Shown one piece after another: positions 46,233 through 58,508 of a stretch of 64,000 bases of DNA. Numbering within the stretch: the first letter of the stretch is position 1; each line of letters opens with the position of its first letter. Below the pieces are notes generated by a model. The model was given only the letters and a program-made list of their open reading frames with translations, ran no database searches and was not told where the DNA came from. The position numbers and the translations under genes were made by a program. This DNA comes from Ophioderma brevispina (Eukaryota > Echinodermata > Ophiuroidea > Amphilepidida > Ophiodermatidae): assembly GCA_023653785.1 (NCBI GenBank), contig JAMKCH010072584.1, positions 1 to 64,000 of the forward strand. Reading direction: 5' to 3'.

Positions 46233-46411
46233 GGCGTATCACTTCCGTCAATGTTTGCTTTGATGTCCCATTGGGCGCCGCCTCTTGAACGCACAAGAAT
46301 GATGACCGTGACTCTATCTGGATCACAAGTGAATTATACTTCAACTGTTTTACTGGACTCTCTGTGATTCCAACTTTATTGGAGGTTGGCCGTCAGTATT
46401 CTACCTCTCTG
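46233..46411 (+). CDS. SLC17-like exon 4: WAPPLER segment
   Basis: After TACATGAATAG the frame reads GVSLPSMFALMSH, then the family signature WAPPLERTRMM, TVTLSGSQ, and after a frame change LCDSNFIGGWPSVFYLSG before the donor G|GTAAGAG. WAPPLER is the conserved cytosolic loop and IGGWPSVFY is the next membrane entry in this family. Phase fits on both sides: 0 from exon 3, and a split glycine codon into exon 5. The exon is 179 nt, not congruent with the expected phase, confirming a net shift of one base. The segment between SGSQ and LCDSN is poorly conserved. Confidence 0.85.
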
Positions 46412-47680
46412 GTAAGAGAGAACGCAAGAATCGTAACTTGTGCATAGCTGCCATTTGTCAGAACTTCCAATCAAAGGTACTATTATGGCAATCGTTAGGT
46501 CGCCCGACTCAAGAAGAATTAAGTCATCCTTATACATGTGCAGCACCGGATGTTATCACATCCCGCTATTGTACTTAACGACCTTCTTGCATCCCTATGA
46601 CATTCTGTGTGACAAACAATGTATTACTAACCGCTATGAGAACTCCGTGCCGATTGGTCACAATAGAACTTAAATGTACTTTTGAGGCCAATCAGCATCA
46701 AGTTAAGAATAGCACAGGCTGAAGAATATTGATCTGACGTACTTGATAGCTACATTTCAACGGGTTGCTGAAATGAACGTGTTATAATTACCAGAAAAGG
46801 TTAAAATGCTTGACTCGAAATAATCTAAATGTTTGAATGAAAGATATGTATTGCTTGGGTTTAAAGCAGTTAGTTCATCATATGTTTTGACATGCCCTCA
46901 TTTCTTTTTCAAGTTTTGGGTATTTTCCCCACGTTCCGTCAAGTAGTTTCGCTGGAATTATCTTATGTCTTGAAATAACAATTTTTGTTATTGAAATCGC
47001 GACCCCCGCATCTTATTAGCCCTACTGCAAACACGTAAATGTCAACTCTTTATCAAGTGTTTTTTTAAATTTTGTGGTTGTTTTAGACAAAGTGAAGTGT
47101 ATACAATTTGCCTTTATCCCCACATTCCACTCGTGCCTCCAAGTTTGACAGTTCCATGCTTGTGTGAAAAGCTGGATAAGCATCTCATTCAGCAGATTGT
47201 TGCCTCAGTCAATTGTCCTTTTGGTGACTTTTTATAGTATTCTTTGATGACAAAGTCATCTTATGGTCATTTGATGTCAGTGTATGTGTAAAACACTTAA
47301 TTTGTATCTTTGTCAAAGAAAATATTCATCAAAGGCTGATCAAATGATCATCAAGGGGGGGATTAAGGGTGAGCAGGGATACGAGGTTAAAGGTCATCCA
47401 GGGATTCTTTTTTTTAAGTCATTTCTGAAAAATGCTTGCTGATGTGATATTTTAGACCAGTGTCCCTGGAAAAGAGGTCACGTTATGACAGTGTCCAGGG
47501 ATTAGTAGATGACCATCACCAAAGTTGTCAAAGTAATACTTAGGCCTCTATGTCTTACCAATTTGGTCTAGGTGGTTGTTAAAAGTTAGAGTCAAAGGTC
47601 ACTGAGGTCATGTGTGTGAAGGGTCACTAGGGTCATGTGAATTCAAGTTGAAGAGGAAACACGAAAGTGCCATTTGTGAC

Positions 47681-47911
47681 CTGCTCCCACAAAAACTGGA
47701 TAAAGTCGGCCAGAGTTCTTGGAGGAAGAGATTCATAAATTGTGAAAATCAATAGAAACAAAAGAATTCAAGGCATATATTGATATTTGATGGACAAAGA
47801 TGTGCAATGTTCATGTTATACATCATTTAAAGGCTTGTTTTCACAGCATTCAAATGTGAGCATATCGCAAAATGTAAAATTTCCGACTTTATCCGGGTTG
47901 CGTGGGAGCAT
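47681..47911. mobile_element. 231-bp hAT-like MITE
   Basis: The left end CTGCTCCCACAAAAACTGGA and the reversed right end ATGCTCCCACGCAACCCGGA are inverted repeats, both followed by TAAAGTCGG. The flanks TTTGTGAC (47673-47680) and TTTGTTAC (47912-47919) agree at seven of eight bases. It lies in the intron between exons 4 and 5. Confidence 0.65.
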
Positions 47912-48197
47912 TTTGTTACACTCTCGTCTGTTGGTAGTCTCCTATACATAGCCGTGCTTTCTCGGGGTTTTCTCTCTCAGTGCTTTCTTGTTATATGGTC
48001 TCAGGGCAAAGCTGTCATATTTCCAGATGGTACAAGTAAATAGTAATCTCCCTTGGACAAAACAACTAACATGGTTCTTATATCTTTACCTGTGTGGATT
48101 TTAATTTTTGAGAATTTTGAAAACAGAGGGCATTTTTTTAATTCAGAGCATTATCAAACCCTTTTTCATAGTGTATGTCATTTGCTCTCTCATACAG

Positions 48198-48303
48198 GAG
48201 CTTGGTGGTAATGGGTTATTTGGATTCTGTGGTTTATGATACGACTGCTAAACATCCACGAAATATACTCAAAAGGAAAAGAGAATACATTGAGAAAAGA
48301 AAA
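48198..48303 (+). CDS. SLC17-like exon 5: loop with HPR and EYIE
   Basis: Acceptor CTCTCTCATACAG. The split glycine codon from exon 4 is completed by GA, giving G-A-W-W, then an in-frame TAA at 48209-48211, WVIWILW, and after a shift VVYDTTAKHPR, then KREYIEK. In SLC17 proteins this region is the sixth membrane segment followed by the cytosolic loop with HPRIS and EREYIE. Here HPR is followed by NIL and the acidic residues before REYIE are replaced by lysine and arginine. The donor is probably AAA|GTATAG. Confidence 0.8.
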
Positions 48304-48838
48304 GTATAGGCCCAGACAGGAGGGTAAGTGGTTTTCCAGCGGTGGCAGGCCCGGCACTCATTCATAGAGCAACTCACCAAAAGAAGAGGTCCAAAACGCC
48401 TAGCAATACTGAGTGCAAACCAAAACCCATTGGGTGCTTTGATGTGGGTCGATCATGGGTGTTCCATAAAACCCACATACGACCTCGTCGTTGTGTTATT
48501 ATTTTAAAAAAAAAGATCAGAAAATACCCTTCCAGTGGAGTTGTTCTTCAACTCCAACGGTTTTCGAAAAAGAAAATAGTCGTTGACAACATAAAACAAT
48601 TCCGAATTTTTCGGAAAGATTTCGGTTTACGTGTTAACCCAATGACGACGTCTGAAATTGTGATTTTTTGGACCGCCCTCCTCTGTGATCTTCTTTCTTT
48701 TTATCTCAGAAGATCTAAACCACAGCAGCTATTCATGGTTTAAAAGCATTATCTATCTTTCACAGCTGTTTGAACCTTTGAAATTATTTCTTATTTTTAG
48801 AATTAGAACAAATTAATCATAATCTAATTAAAAATGCA

Positions 48839-48888
<50 letters not shown>

Positions 48889-49747
48889 ACGACAAAAATG
48901 ACAGGAATCATTCCCTTACAGCCCTTACAAAACGGCACTTAGTACATGTTATAGTGTTCTTCATGCCAAATTTTGAGTAGAGATCGGGTACAAATGGATT
49001 TTTAAGTCAAATCATATTTTCCTGTATAAAAAAAGTTAAAGGGGACGGACCTGTTTGTACACAGGAACGGAGTATTGACCAGCTCTCTTTCGAAGCGATT
49101 GGGCCAGACGCCATCATATAATGTTGCTGTTAGGGTGATCGCCACACGCCTCCTCTACAGCGCGCCTGTTTACCTTCCCAGCATTGAATAATGCCGGTAC
49201 CATTTATACACCGGGTAGAGAGGAGTAATTGAGGGGTAAGCGCCTTACCAAGGGACCGACGAAAACACATTGACCCCAGCGGGGCTCGACCACAAACTTT
49301 GGTTCTTCCGTTTGCGGGCAGCCGAACACGCTGATTCAGTTCACTAAATGTGAAAACAGTTGTTTTATTTTGGTTATGTAATAATAAATGAACAAAAGCA
49401 CATTTTTTGAAATGAAATCAAAACAACAGCAAAAAACAAAAATAAACCGAATAAAAAAAATAAAACTGATGGAATTTAATGAAACCTGGGTACATTGACA
49501 CGAGCCTTGAGTGTTCCCAAGGATTAACATGTTGAGGGTTAAGTAGGTGTTATACTTTAGGTCATTGTGTAAAAATTATTCTGAAATACTATTTCATAAA
49601 CAGAAATTGAATATTAATTATGTTCACGAAAATTGCCCAGAATGATCATTGAGTGGGTCATGTATCCACTCAATCTGCCGTATGACCTGGACAAAATAGC
49701 TGCAGGAAGGTTTCTTGCTGTAACTGTTATATAAACTAGGGGAGATA
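48304..49747. other. Intron sequence with 53-base poly-A
   Basis: Contains a poly-A tract of 53 bases at 48844-48896 followed by TTACGAC, with no obvious retroposon body or target duplication. An open frame at 48342-48743 (133 codons) has no recognisable domain. The remainder shows no repeat partner in the window. Confidence 0.5.
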
Positions 49748-52700
49748 CTACGGAGGGTATCCTTTGGACACCCCCAGGACTTCTACCAAAACCAACTTTT
49801 TAGCTTCGTTTTGGTCCTAAACACTTTTAGATGTGAACAAAAAAATTCGGCACTTATGGCGAATTCAAGATGCGTCCAAAATGGCCGCCAAAATTAGGCA
49901 AAATTAAAGAAAATCGGGTATTTAATACAAAACATGTAATAAATTTATAAAATAATGTTCGAATATAGCTACATGGTCATTGGCATTTAAATTCTGGTAT
50001 TTGAAGTGGTTACCATATCTAAAAAATCCAAGATGGCGCCCAATGGCCGCCAAAAATAGGCAAAAAGTTTAAGGAAAAATCAGTAGTTAATTTTGAAACA
50101 AGTATAAAATTCATAAAAATTATGTTAAAGATAGCTACCTGGTTATGGGCATTTAAATTCTAGTATTTGAAGTTTTTGCCATGTATAAAAATCCAAGAGG
50201 GCGCCCAAAATGCCCGCCAAAATAGGCAAACTTAAAGAAAATTGGGTATTAATATCAAAAAATGTAAAAATTGGTACATACATATTTAGAAACAGTTTGC
50301 CTGGTCAGTGTCATTTAAATTCTAGTATATGAATTTTTGCCAATGAAAATCCAAGATGGCGCCAAAATGGCCGCACAAAATGAGGCAAAATAAAAATGAA
50401 GAAAATTGAGTTTTAATATCAAACATGTAATAAATTGGTTTTTAAAAATTAACATTTCCTTTTTCCTTCTTCTTTTGATAGAATGTTTGGGCATTGCATT
50501 AATTCTAGATTTTATTTGCCAGTATCTGAAAATATGAAGTCCAAAGGCCAAACACCCAAAAAGCTGAAAAGATGAGGTATGATCTCAAAGTGTACACCTA
50601 CTCTATTTACCTCCCGTGGCCTATTTCTGCACCAGAATGCCATGATGGAAAGTTCAGGCAGGTGGATCAAAAGCCCAGGAGGTATACCTAGGTAGTTTGT
50701 GATTCTTAAAGGCCTAGCTAACCACTACCCTAAAGCTAAGCTACATTATAATTGCCCAACAAAGAAAAAAGAATCTTTTACACACACGCTACTGGTGTCA
50801 GATGTTACCCCTTTGACCTGCAGAGAGGGGCCACCAATAGCCATATGCCCAACCTTGCCCCTACATCTTTCGGGTACACTGTTTAGAACATTGTGGAGTC
50901 GATCAACCGGCAGCATCCAGGAATGTCAGACAAGAAACGCCCCAGAAGAGAAAAACACCCAGAAGGGCATAGAAGGGTATCATGAAGACATGGGAAGTAG
51001 TCATGCGATCTTGACATTTTGCGGCAAGCAATTCGCGATTGACATTGTGATCCCAGCGGCTTATGGTGCCATGTAAAACAGGTCTAAAGGGCTTCTTGAT
51101 GTTTGAATAACGCTGCTGATGTCCTCGATTTTACAGTACAGGTTTAAGTACGATTTAATGAGCCCTGGCTCACCAGACACTGACTTCTCAAAGTTTCCTT
51201 GACCGCTGATCAAGACTGGGAGAAAAACTGGTTTGAGGGGAAATACGATAAGGTTTGATTTGTGCTAAAACCTACCCGGAGCAAGATGTAAAAACCATGT
51301 CTTCAATTAGAGGGTCTTGAACTCTGAACACGGACCACTGGCCAAAGACAACAAAAAACTCCTCTTGGTCAGGTCCAAGGTATTGAGGTCCGACAAGGGC
51401 TTTTCTTAAAGTCCTCTGAGGCAAGGGGTTGGAGCATGGAGAGGGAACCCTTGTGTAAAACAACCACATCCCGGATGCCTCTCCGCACAAACATTCCTTT
51501 AATGGGAGCAGAGAGGGCCACACTCAGAGAAACTGTCATACCATCTCTGTGGCAATTGACAGTTCTAAACCTGGGCGGTCTTAGAAAGAGACCCTCAAAC
51601 TGTTATACGGCATCGGTGTTCAGTGGATTAACCTATGGGTCCGAGCACCACAGGCCGATGCAGACTGTCCATGTCGAGGAACCTGCATGCTGCCCGCTGG
51701 TCACATAGGGCCACAAGAGCACAGATAATGTTTTGACTGGGGGGGACACATTTTCAAAGTACCCTCGGGATCTAGCCACTGGATTGAAATACGTAACCTA
51801 ATTATGTGGACAATCCCCCGTCATTTGCGTACCGTCCTATGCCTTTTCTTCCAACCTCCATGAAAAAGTATTGTCGGAAGTGTTATTCAAACGAGATGCG
51901 AACTGATCCACATGTGATGATGATTCCCCGGACATTAGGGCCATATAAGTATGAGGAAAAACAGGAACATTGTCCATCAAATGAGGTTGCGGCACCCGGC
52001 GAGTTAATGCCCCGTTCTTGCACCATAGCAGCAATTGGAGAATTCACAACAGAGCCTCCGTCTACTTGTCCGACCTGTCAGGAGAGATAAAAACTGTTTT
52101 GTTTTTGCAGGGATAGGCGTTCGGATTCTGTGAATATGGTTGGCTGTAGTCCAAGAAGTGCCAGAATCGCTGTCCAAAGTTCCAGCATGTTGATGTTCTG
52201 GATGGCCTGGGTTGGTTTCCACCTGCCTGACAGTCAGTCTGAAAATATGCCCCATTTCGAGCTTTGACGCATCTTTCGTCAAGGTCATGGAGGGGCACAA
52301 CTGTGACACGCACAAACTGGGACGTGGTGGATTTTGGCTATGGTTCATCTCTGCACACTTGTGTCAATCATGGACACCTCGGTACGTGTGGTTTGTACCC
52401 TCCCTTGTTACTGCAGTCAGTGACCCCTCCCAGAAACTGGGTTGTGGGAAGTGTCAAAATGGGATTTGGAATAGTTTATCTAGAAACAAATCTGAAGGTT
52501 CCACCAAACCAGCAAACTCCTGAACTCTCCACCTGAGGATTCGAAGTAACTGTAAATTTAATGTATTATTTTACCCATTTACTATGATTTGAGAGATGGT
52601 TACAATTTTGTGCAAAGGTACCTATTTTGGCACCATTTGGATTTTTAAGATATGGCAAAAAAAATTCAAAACTAGAAAATAAATTGCCAATAATGATCAG

Positions 52701-53599
52701 TCAACTATATCTAAATGTCACCAATTTACATGTGGAAATACTGGTTAAATACCTCATGTTCTTTAATTTTGCCTATTTGGTGGACATTTGGTGCCATCTG
52801 GATGTTTATATGGTAAAAAAAATTAAAATACTAGAAATAAAATGCCAATTGAATACAAACTATATTTAAATATTAATTTGAGCATTTTTTTTTACACGTT
52901 TTGATATTAAATACCCATTTCCTTAATTTTGCCTTTTTGGCGCCATGTGGCACCATCGGGATTGTTAGATATGGCAAAACGTCAAATACTAGAATGTACA
53001 TGCCAAGACCAGGCAGCTATATTCCAACATTAATTTTTATGAAATTTCTTACTTGTTTTGATATGAAATACCTGATTTCGTAACTGTTGCCTTATTTGGC
53101 GGCCATTTTGGGCGCACTATTGGATTTTTAGAACATGGCCAAAACTTCAAACACTAGAATTTAAATGACAATAAACCAGGTAGCTAAAGCCGTATCTTAA
53201 CATTAATTTGATGAATTTATTACTTGTTTGATATTAAATAACCTGATTCTCTTAACTTTTGCCTATTTTGGCGGCCATTTTGGGTTGCCATCTTGGTTTT
53301 TAGATATGGCAAAACTTCAAATACTTAGAAATTAGATTCCAATGACCAGACAGACAGCTGTATGATTCGAACATTAATTTATGACTTTCTTTTATTCCAT
53401 GTTTGATATTAAATACCCAATTTTCTTTAATTTGCCTATTTTGGAGGCCATTTTGGACCGCCATATCGAATAATAGACCAGGAGAGTGCAGGGAAATTTA
53501 TTTTGTTAAACATCTCTAAACGTGGTTATAGGACCAGAAAACGAAGCTAAAAGTTGGGTTGTAGAGTCCTGGGGGGGCGTTCGCGGATACCCTCCGTAG
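49748..53599. mobile_element. Foldback element FB3 (3.85 kb)
   Basis: The ends are CTACGGAGGGTATCC at 49748-49762 and its inverse GGATACCCTCCGTAG at 53585-53599. The inverted match continues through CCCCCAGGACT-CTAC, CCAACTTTTAGCTTCGTTTT and GGTCCTA. Each arm is built of ~160-bp tandem subrepeats: about four on the left (cores near 49868, 50031, 50193, 50352, with CAAGATGGCGCC and AAAATGGCCGCC) and about six inverted on the right (near 52626, 52780, 52937, 53098, 53269, 53443). The interior (50580-52560) is more GC-rich with open frames on both strands up to 125 codons, none of which I recognise. It fills much of the intron between exons 5 and 6. Confidence 0.82.
50580..52560. other. FB3 interior, composition unlike the arms
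   Basis: Less AT-rich than the arms, with open frames at 50699-51076 (+), 51272-51523 (-), 51806-52090 (+) and 52004-52348 (-). The 51806 frame has a short cysteine cluster (KKYCRKC) and CPTC near its end, which might be a decayed zinc-binding segment. None shows an acidic catalytic triad or other transposase pattern I can defend. It may be a captured or decayed coding region. Confidence 0.35.
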
Positions 53600-53819
53600 A
53601 TTTACTCGATAAAACCCTCCCGAACAAATATCAAAAAAGGTAGAAAAAAGGAAAGCATGGCAAGACTGTTAGTTTTGCATAAAACCTATGTCCATTTTTG
53701 CCATATTTTGGTTATTATATATATATTAAAAAAGGGACGACCAAATTTAAATAAATCAAGTGTTCATATTGATAGAATGCGTCTCACCTCTAAACCCCAT
53801 AGGTAGAGTTTTGCGCTGA

Positions 53820-54085
53820 TTATTTCAAACCGTTTTCGTCAGAGCTAAAAACATGATTTTTTCTTAGCCCTATATGTGTTAAAATTGATATTCTGTCGAC
53901 CAAGTTAGGCGTACATTTTCGCTCATAACTTCAAGACCAATAGCCTTTATCCCTAAGATTTCACAGGGTCAATGAGAAAAATAGTAGCTTCCTTCAAATG
54001 CTAAATATTGACCACTTCCGGTAGAATCTTGGAATGTGGGACGATGCTAATAGCGACTAGGCCACGACCCTTTATATTGAGTCTT
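53820..54085 (+). repeat. Dispersed repeat R1, copy 2
   Basis: Same-strand match to 400-680, through CTCATAACTTCAAGACCAAT, AGATTTCACAGGGTC and GACGATGCTAATAGC. The rest of 54086-56215 shows no gene or recognisable repeat; a GCGGCCATCTTGAAT word, similar to foldback cores, occurs near 54974. Confidence 0.65.
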
Positions 54086-56223
54086 TCTTGCTGGCAAACA
54101 TAGGACCCGAGGTAGGGGGCCTACTCGAGGTCTTACTTTTTGAGTTGGTCCCGTGTGTTTGTAGTGCAGATAGGTTGAGATCTCTTCCGGAGGCCCAGGT
54201 ATTCCATTCGTCTCTTTGGCATTTAGTGTAGGCTGACTTTATCTTGCAGCATTTTCAAATGATCTTTGCAGTAGATCTTGCGCAGCATATATTACATCTC
54301 CTGCTAGAGCTGCGTAGTCAAGAGCTGTGAGATGCTGACTTGGTGACGTCTAGAATTCTTGGCCGCCTTTTATGCTGCAGTCCTACCTATTACCCAGGCT
54401 ATACCAAAATGACCACCCTTTTAAAACGTTCACATACTCAATGACCCCTATTTTTCTTTTCGTTTTTTTTTCTGCTATCCACTTTTATCACCATTTGCAT
54501 AAAATTAATCCACTTTTTAACAAGAAGTTGAACATCCAATTAAACATTTTTCGCGCCGTAGCTTGCCCATTTTAAACAATTTTATAATTTTCATGGAGCA
54601 ATTTTATAAATTCAGGCAATTTGACTCTGGATAGAGGCATCGTCCTATGTTAACTTCAGTTTAAACATTCATTGCCCCCTTAAGTTTCATACGGGAGACC
54701 CCTTTTTATTCAACTTGTTGTTACCGAATGACCCCGTATTTTGGGGTACGTTTTATCTAAAAGGAAACGGGAAGGACCTATTTTTCGCCGGGTCCGAGGC
54801 ACATATACCATCATCTCACATAGGGAGTGCCCCCGGCATACGTTGGACCAAATTGTTTTGGAATAAACTACTTCTGATTATTAATTTGCCTAAATAAAGA
54901 TCTCTTACCATCCCGATTGCCGTCTGACAAATCATCTAGAATGCAAAATTAATTTTGGCGGGAAGCGAAAATTGCGGCCATCTTGAATAATGACCATCCA
55001 CTTCCACTTGTAATATATCAATTGCAAGTGCCACACACCTTGCAGGCATAGCATACCAACATGTTCAAATCCCTAACAGAAAAATGGAAAATCTCCCTAA
55101 ACATGCATTTATGAGCTAGGCCTATATACCTTTGTCGAAATATGGGCTTATGGGCCTACGTCCACGTCCAATAATGCAAATTAGCAACGTCTGCCGGCTT
55201 CCCTTTTTCTACCTGTGATATTTTGTTTTGGAGAAAAAAACCTTCTTGCAATTTTGTCCAGGTCGTACATAGATTTTCATAGATTGAGTTGACTAATGAG
55301 ACATCAGGGATAGTGAGCAAAGTTTTATTGAGGGTTTACTTGAGGTAGTTCTATAAAACGCTGTAAGTGCTGTCCCCTCCATAGATAGGAATGGCTATTT
55401 GACCAGCTGTTTTCCCGGTTGCACCCCACCAAAATACACTGGCCATTTCATTATGTACAAAATTTGTAAATGTTTTCATATTCCTTACGTCCCTATCTCA
55501 AAATGACTAGCAACCTGACGATCACCGCAAAAAAAGGGGGTATCGGTATTTGTTGTTTTTAGATCTAGGAGCACTTTTCCCCCTAAACACAAGGTAGGGG
55601 TCGGCTGCATGTTTTTGAAAAGTTGCAAAAATGACATTGAGGATTTAAGGGAATAGAAGTCCCAAGTAATGCAAATTAGGTCTTCCATTGATTCTGCATA
55701 ACGCTCTATGATGTTGTCAATAATGCGCTTGATGGAATAAATGAAATCCCATTTTTGCGTACTGTGGGCTCTATGACACCCTACCAAACATTGCCCGAAT
55801 AAAACTTCAATTTTTCGCTATGATGCGACCTCAGTCCCCTAGCTACAGCATTTTTTTCTGACCTCTACACCTCTACAATACCATTTATTCCGAAAAAATG
55901 GTGACCGAACAGAAATTTCTAGTACTGAAGCGCGAAGACTACAATGAGTGTGAGCTCTCTCAACGTTAGCTGTTTCTAGTTTTAATATTTCCGTTGGAAA
56001 GGGTTCAAATAGCCACTATAAGTAGTTCTCAGCATAATAGAAAGCCTCACAGACTTCTGATCTCAATATCTTGTGGCTTGTACCTTAGAAATTATGCCAG
56101 CGCAAGACAGTGACAAAAAATTTCGTTTTTACTAGTTTTTAAACAGAAGTGTCACTGGTTTTACCTTTCTTAAATTCAACCAACCAGAATTTTTTAGTGG
56201 TGTAAAGACTTCTCAGGGCAATC

Positions 56224-56654
56224 CCCGGGGGGGGGGAACTTGTATTCAAAGGTGGATATGATGCGTTGAACAGGACTTTCAAAACGCACCCTAAACCGTA
56301 TTTTCATCGACTAAAAAACAGCTAAACATACCTAAACAAGTATTTTTTATCTGTTTATGATACCCTCACAAGTACGCAATGCAATTGTATCGGTATATAC
56401 CCTTTATTTGTCTGTTTGCTTTACTTCCCAGTTTCTGATTACAATATTTTGGATATTTTGATCCCTGCTAATGAGATATAACATGACAATTTCAGGGTTA
56501 AGAAAAGACATACCCTTTTTTTCCATATTTTGCGTGTTTTGACACCCTAACGATGTACGCGCGTACATCGCCATTTGGAAAAAAGAACACCCTTTTTACC
56601 GTTTTCTTTTCACGCATCATCCCCACCTTTGAATACAAGTGCCCCCCCCCCCGT
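56224..56654. mobile_element. G-run-ended MITE, copy 2, with 8-bp target duplication
   Basis: GGGCAATC is repeated exactly at 56216-56223 and 56655-56662. The left end is CCC then a G-run and AACTTGTATTCAAAGGTGG; the right end is CCACCTTTGAATACAAGTG and a C-run. TGATGCG / CGCATCA extends the inverted repeats. Eight-base duplications suggest hAT, though the homopolymer ends are unusual. A second copy is at 36924-37350. It lies in the intron before exon 6. Confidence 0.8.
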
Positions 56655-57256
56655 GGGCAATCACGTGGGTGGATAAAGTGTCACATTCTGCGCTCATTTT
56701 AGGTCATGTTTAAAATGTTAAAACATTCTGCTGTCCTCCTAAAAAAATGGATAATATTCAATATGTTTCTCAGGTGATCATTAGGGAGAGACCCATAGTG
56801 TCAGGATTTAGGATTAAAGATCTTTGAGGATTTATTTAACGTTTTGAATGATTAAATGCTGTTGCAGAATGGTTGAATATTGGTTCAAGTTTTCTGGGAA
56901 TTAATTAGTGGTTTTTTGATGATAACACAATAAAGCATACCGCAATGCCCTAATAAACAGATTGCGTAACTAATTCTAAATATTATGGTTGAACCCTGAA
57001 AACCTGTTTTTGTCGCGGCAGAATTTGTTCTAAAAGAGACTAGATGTCACGTGGATGTAAAATGCATTTGGCAGATGAAATTTCAGGACACCAATGAGAA
57101 CAATATACTCTTTCATAATGCTATAACTATCCAAAAAGCTCTGCGTAAATACGGTGGTCATCTAGACAATTGGAACAGTGGGACCCCCCTTTATAAAACT
57201 GTAACACGGGTATTTATTTTTTGGTGTTCACCCACACTCTACATCCCTGTCCTAAG

Positions 57257-57380
57257 TGTCATTACATCTATACCAGTATGGGCTATCATCATCTCAGCTT
57301 GTTTGTGTAGCTGAGGTTCTTTGACACTTCTTTATCATCTACCTAAGTACTTAAAGAATGTATTGAAGTTGATAGACTCA
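57257..57380 (+). CDS. SLC17-like exon 6: TSIPVWAII segment
   Basis: After CTGTCCTAAG the frame reads VITSIPVWAIIISACLCS, TGA, GSLTLLYHLPKYLKNVLK, and the donor TCA|GTAAGG follows. In the family this is the seventh membrane segment, with TS-PVWAII followed by NWG-YTLL and LP-Y-K-VL. The TGA at 57312-57314 lies where the invariant tryptophan of NWG should be, so a TGG to TGA change and loss of one codon explain it. The match is strong on both sides of the stop. Confidence 0.82.
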
Positions 57381-58079
57381 GTAAGGACTAAATTATTTAT
57401 AAGCATTATAATTGACGGACCTTGTCACAAAACTGACAAGTAAAGGAATATTGAAGAATTTTTTGTTGACATCAAAGTAAACACACCACGTTGTACAAGT
57501 TTTCTTCTGTTATTAGCAAATCCTGGCTATCCCCTGCCAATGGAACTTACCCAACATAGTTTGCAAAGGACCATTCCATCTTGCAACCTTGGTGTTCCGG
57601 ACACATCGGTCGAATATCTCATTAGGGGCAGTTATGTGGTTTCATACTACGTCTGTTCAATTAACTTAGAGTCTGGTTTTTATTAATTATTTCAAAAAAT
57701 ACGACTGTTCGGAAATAAATCACGAAAAGAAGTGTTAGGTATTTTGGACATAAGACGTTTTGTACATGACAAAGGAATGGCCACATTTTAACATTAAATA
57801 TATTTGACATCTGGTAGTCACCCTCGTTTTGAAAATGAGCGAATAAAGGTTTGTACCATTAGTAATCGTTTTGTGGAAGGTTCTATTGACTCCACTTTGC
57901 AGGTTGTAAAGTTGTAGTCGGGGGAGATGATTCACGATCAATATGGGCCGCCAATGGTCTGTAATGAATAAGGCCCAACTTGTTCAAACAGGATCAAATC
58001 CGAAACCATTGTTATTTGCACGGATTTTCGCAAACAAAGGAGTCACACGGCATTAACTTGACTGGACGGCACGCGGGCA

Positions 58080-58330
58080 TTACAGGAGATGTATGATTCT
58101 TTTGTCCGATTCAAATGAAGAAAAACCAGACAGGGAACTCCTATTAAAAGATCGGTCTTTCCACGATGATTTATATACCAGGCATGTGCAAGGTCTCGAA
58201 TTCAATAATTGTTCGATAAACGACATACCTTTTGAAGCGCCCCTAATTAATGAATGGGGAGCCTGCCAAAAAGTTTCAGAGTCAAAAGTCAATATTCACC
58301 TGGACCCAGTTGTTGCGTTTGCATAAAAAT
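58080..58330 (+). other. Unrecognised open frame, 77 codons
   Basis: A frame from 58093 to 58326 has an acidic, protein-like composition (SNEEKPDRELLL, LEFNNCSINDIPFEAP) but no domain I know, and it lies within the SLC17 intron after exon 6. It may be chance or part of an unidentified element. No function is proposed. Confidence 0.12.
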
Positions 58331-58508
58331 CAGTGTAAATTGAATAAACATCCAAAGAGAAATATGTTTTCAAGTGTGGTAAACTCAATGATTTGTGGGT
58401 CCAATGATGAAATACCATTTTTCTTTCGTGATTTTTCCAAAGCGTTATTTATTTTTGAAAGAATTTAATTAACACCGGACATCTAAGTTAATTGAACAGA
58501 CGCCTAGC

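Noticed and set aside
48342..48743. 133-codon open frame after SLC17 exon 5
   Set aside because: No recognisable domain, lysine/arginine-rich low-information sequence, and it lies in an intron just before a poly-A tract. It could be decayed element DNA.
50699..51076. Transposase gene inside FB3
   Set aside because: No catalytic acidic triad, zinc finger of known type or other transposase pattern could be made out, and neighbouring frames conflict on both strands.
58093..58326. Acidic 77-codon frame as a nested gene
   Set aside because: Composition is protein-like but no promoter, splice partner or homology supports it. Kept only as a low-confidence note.
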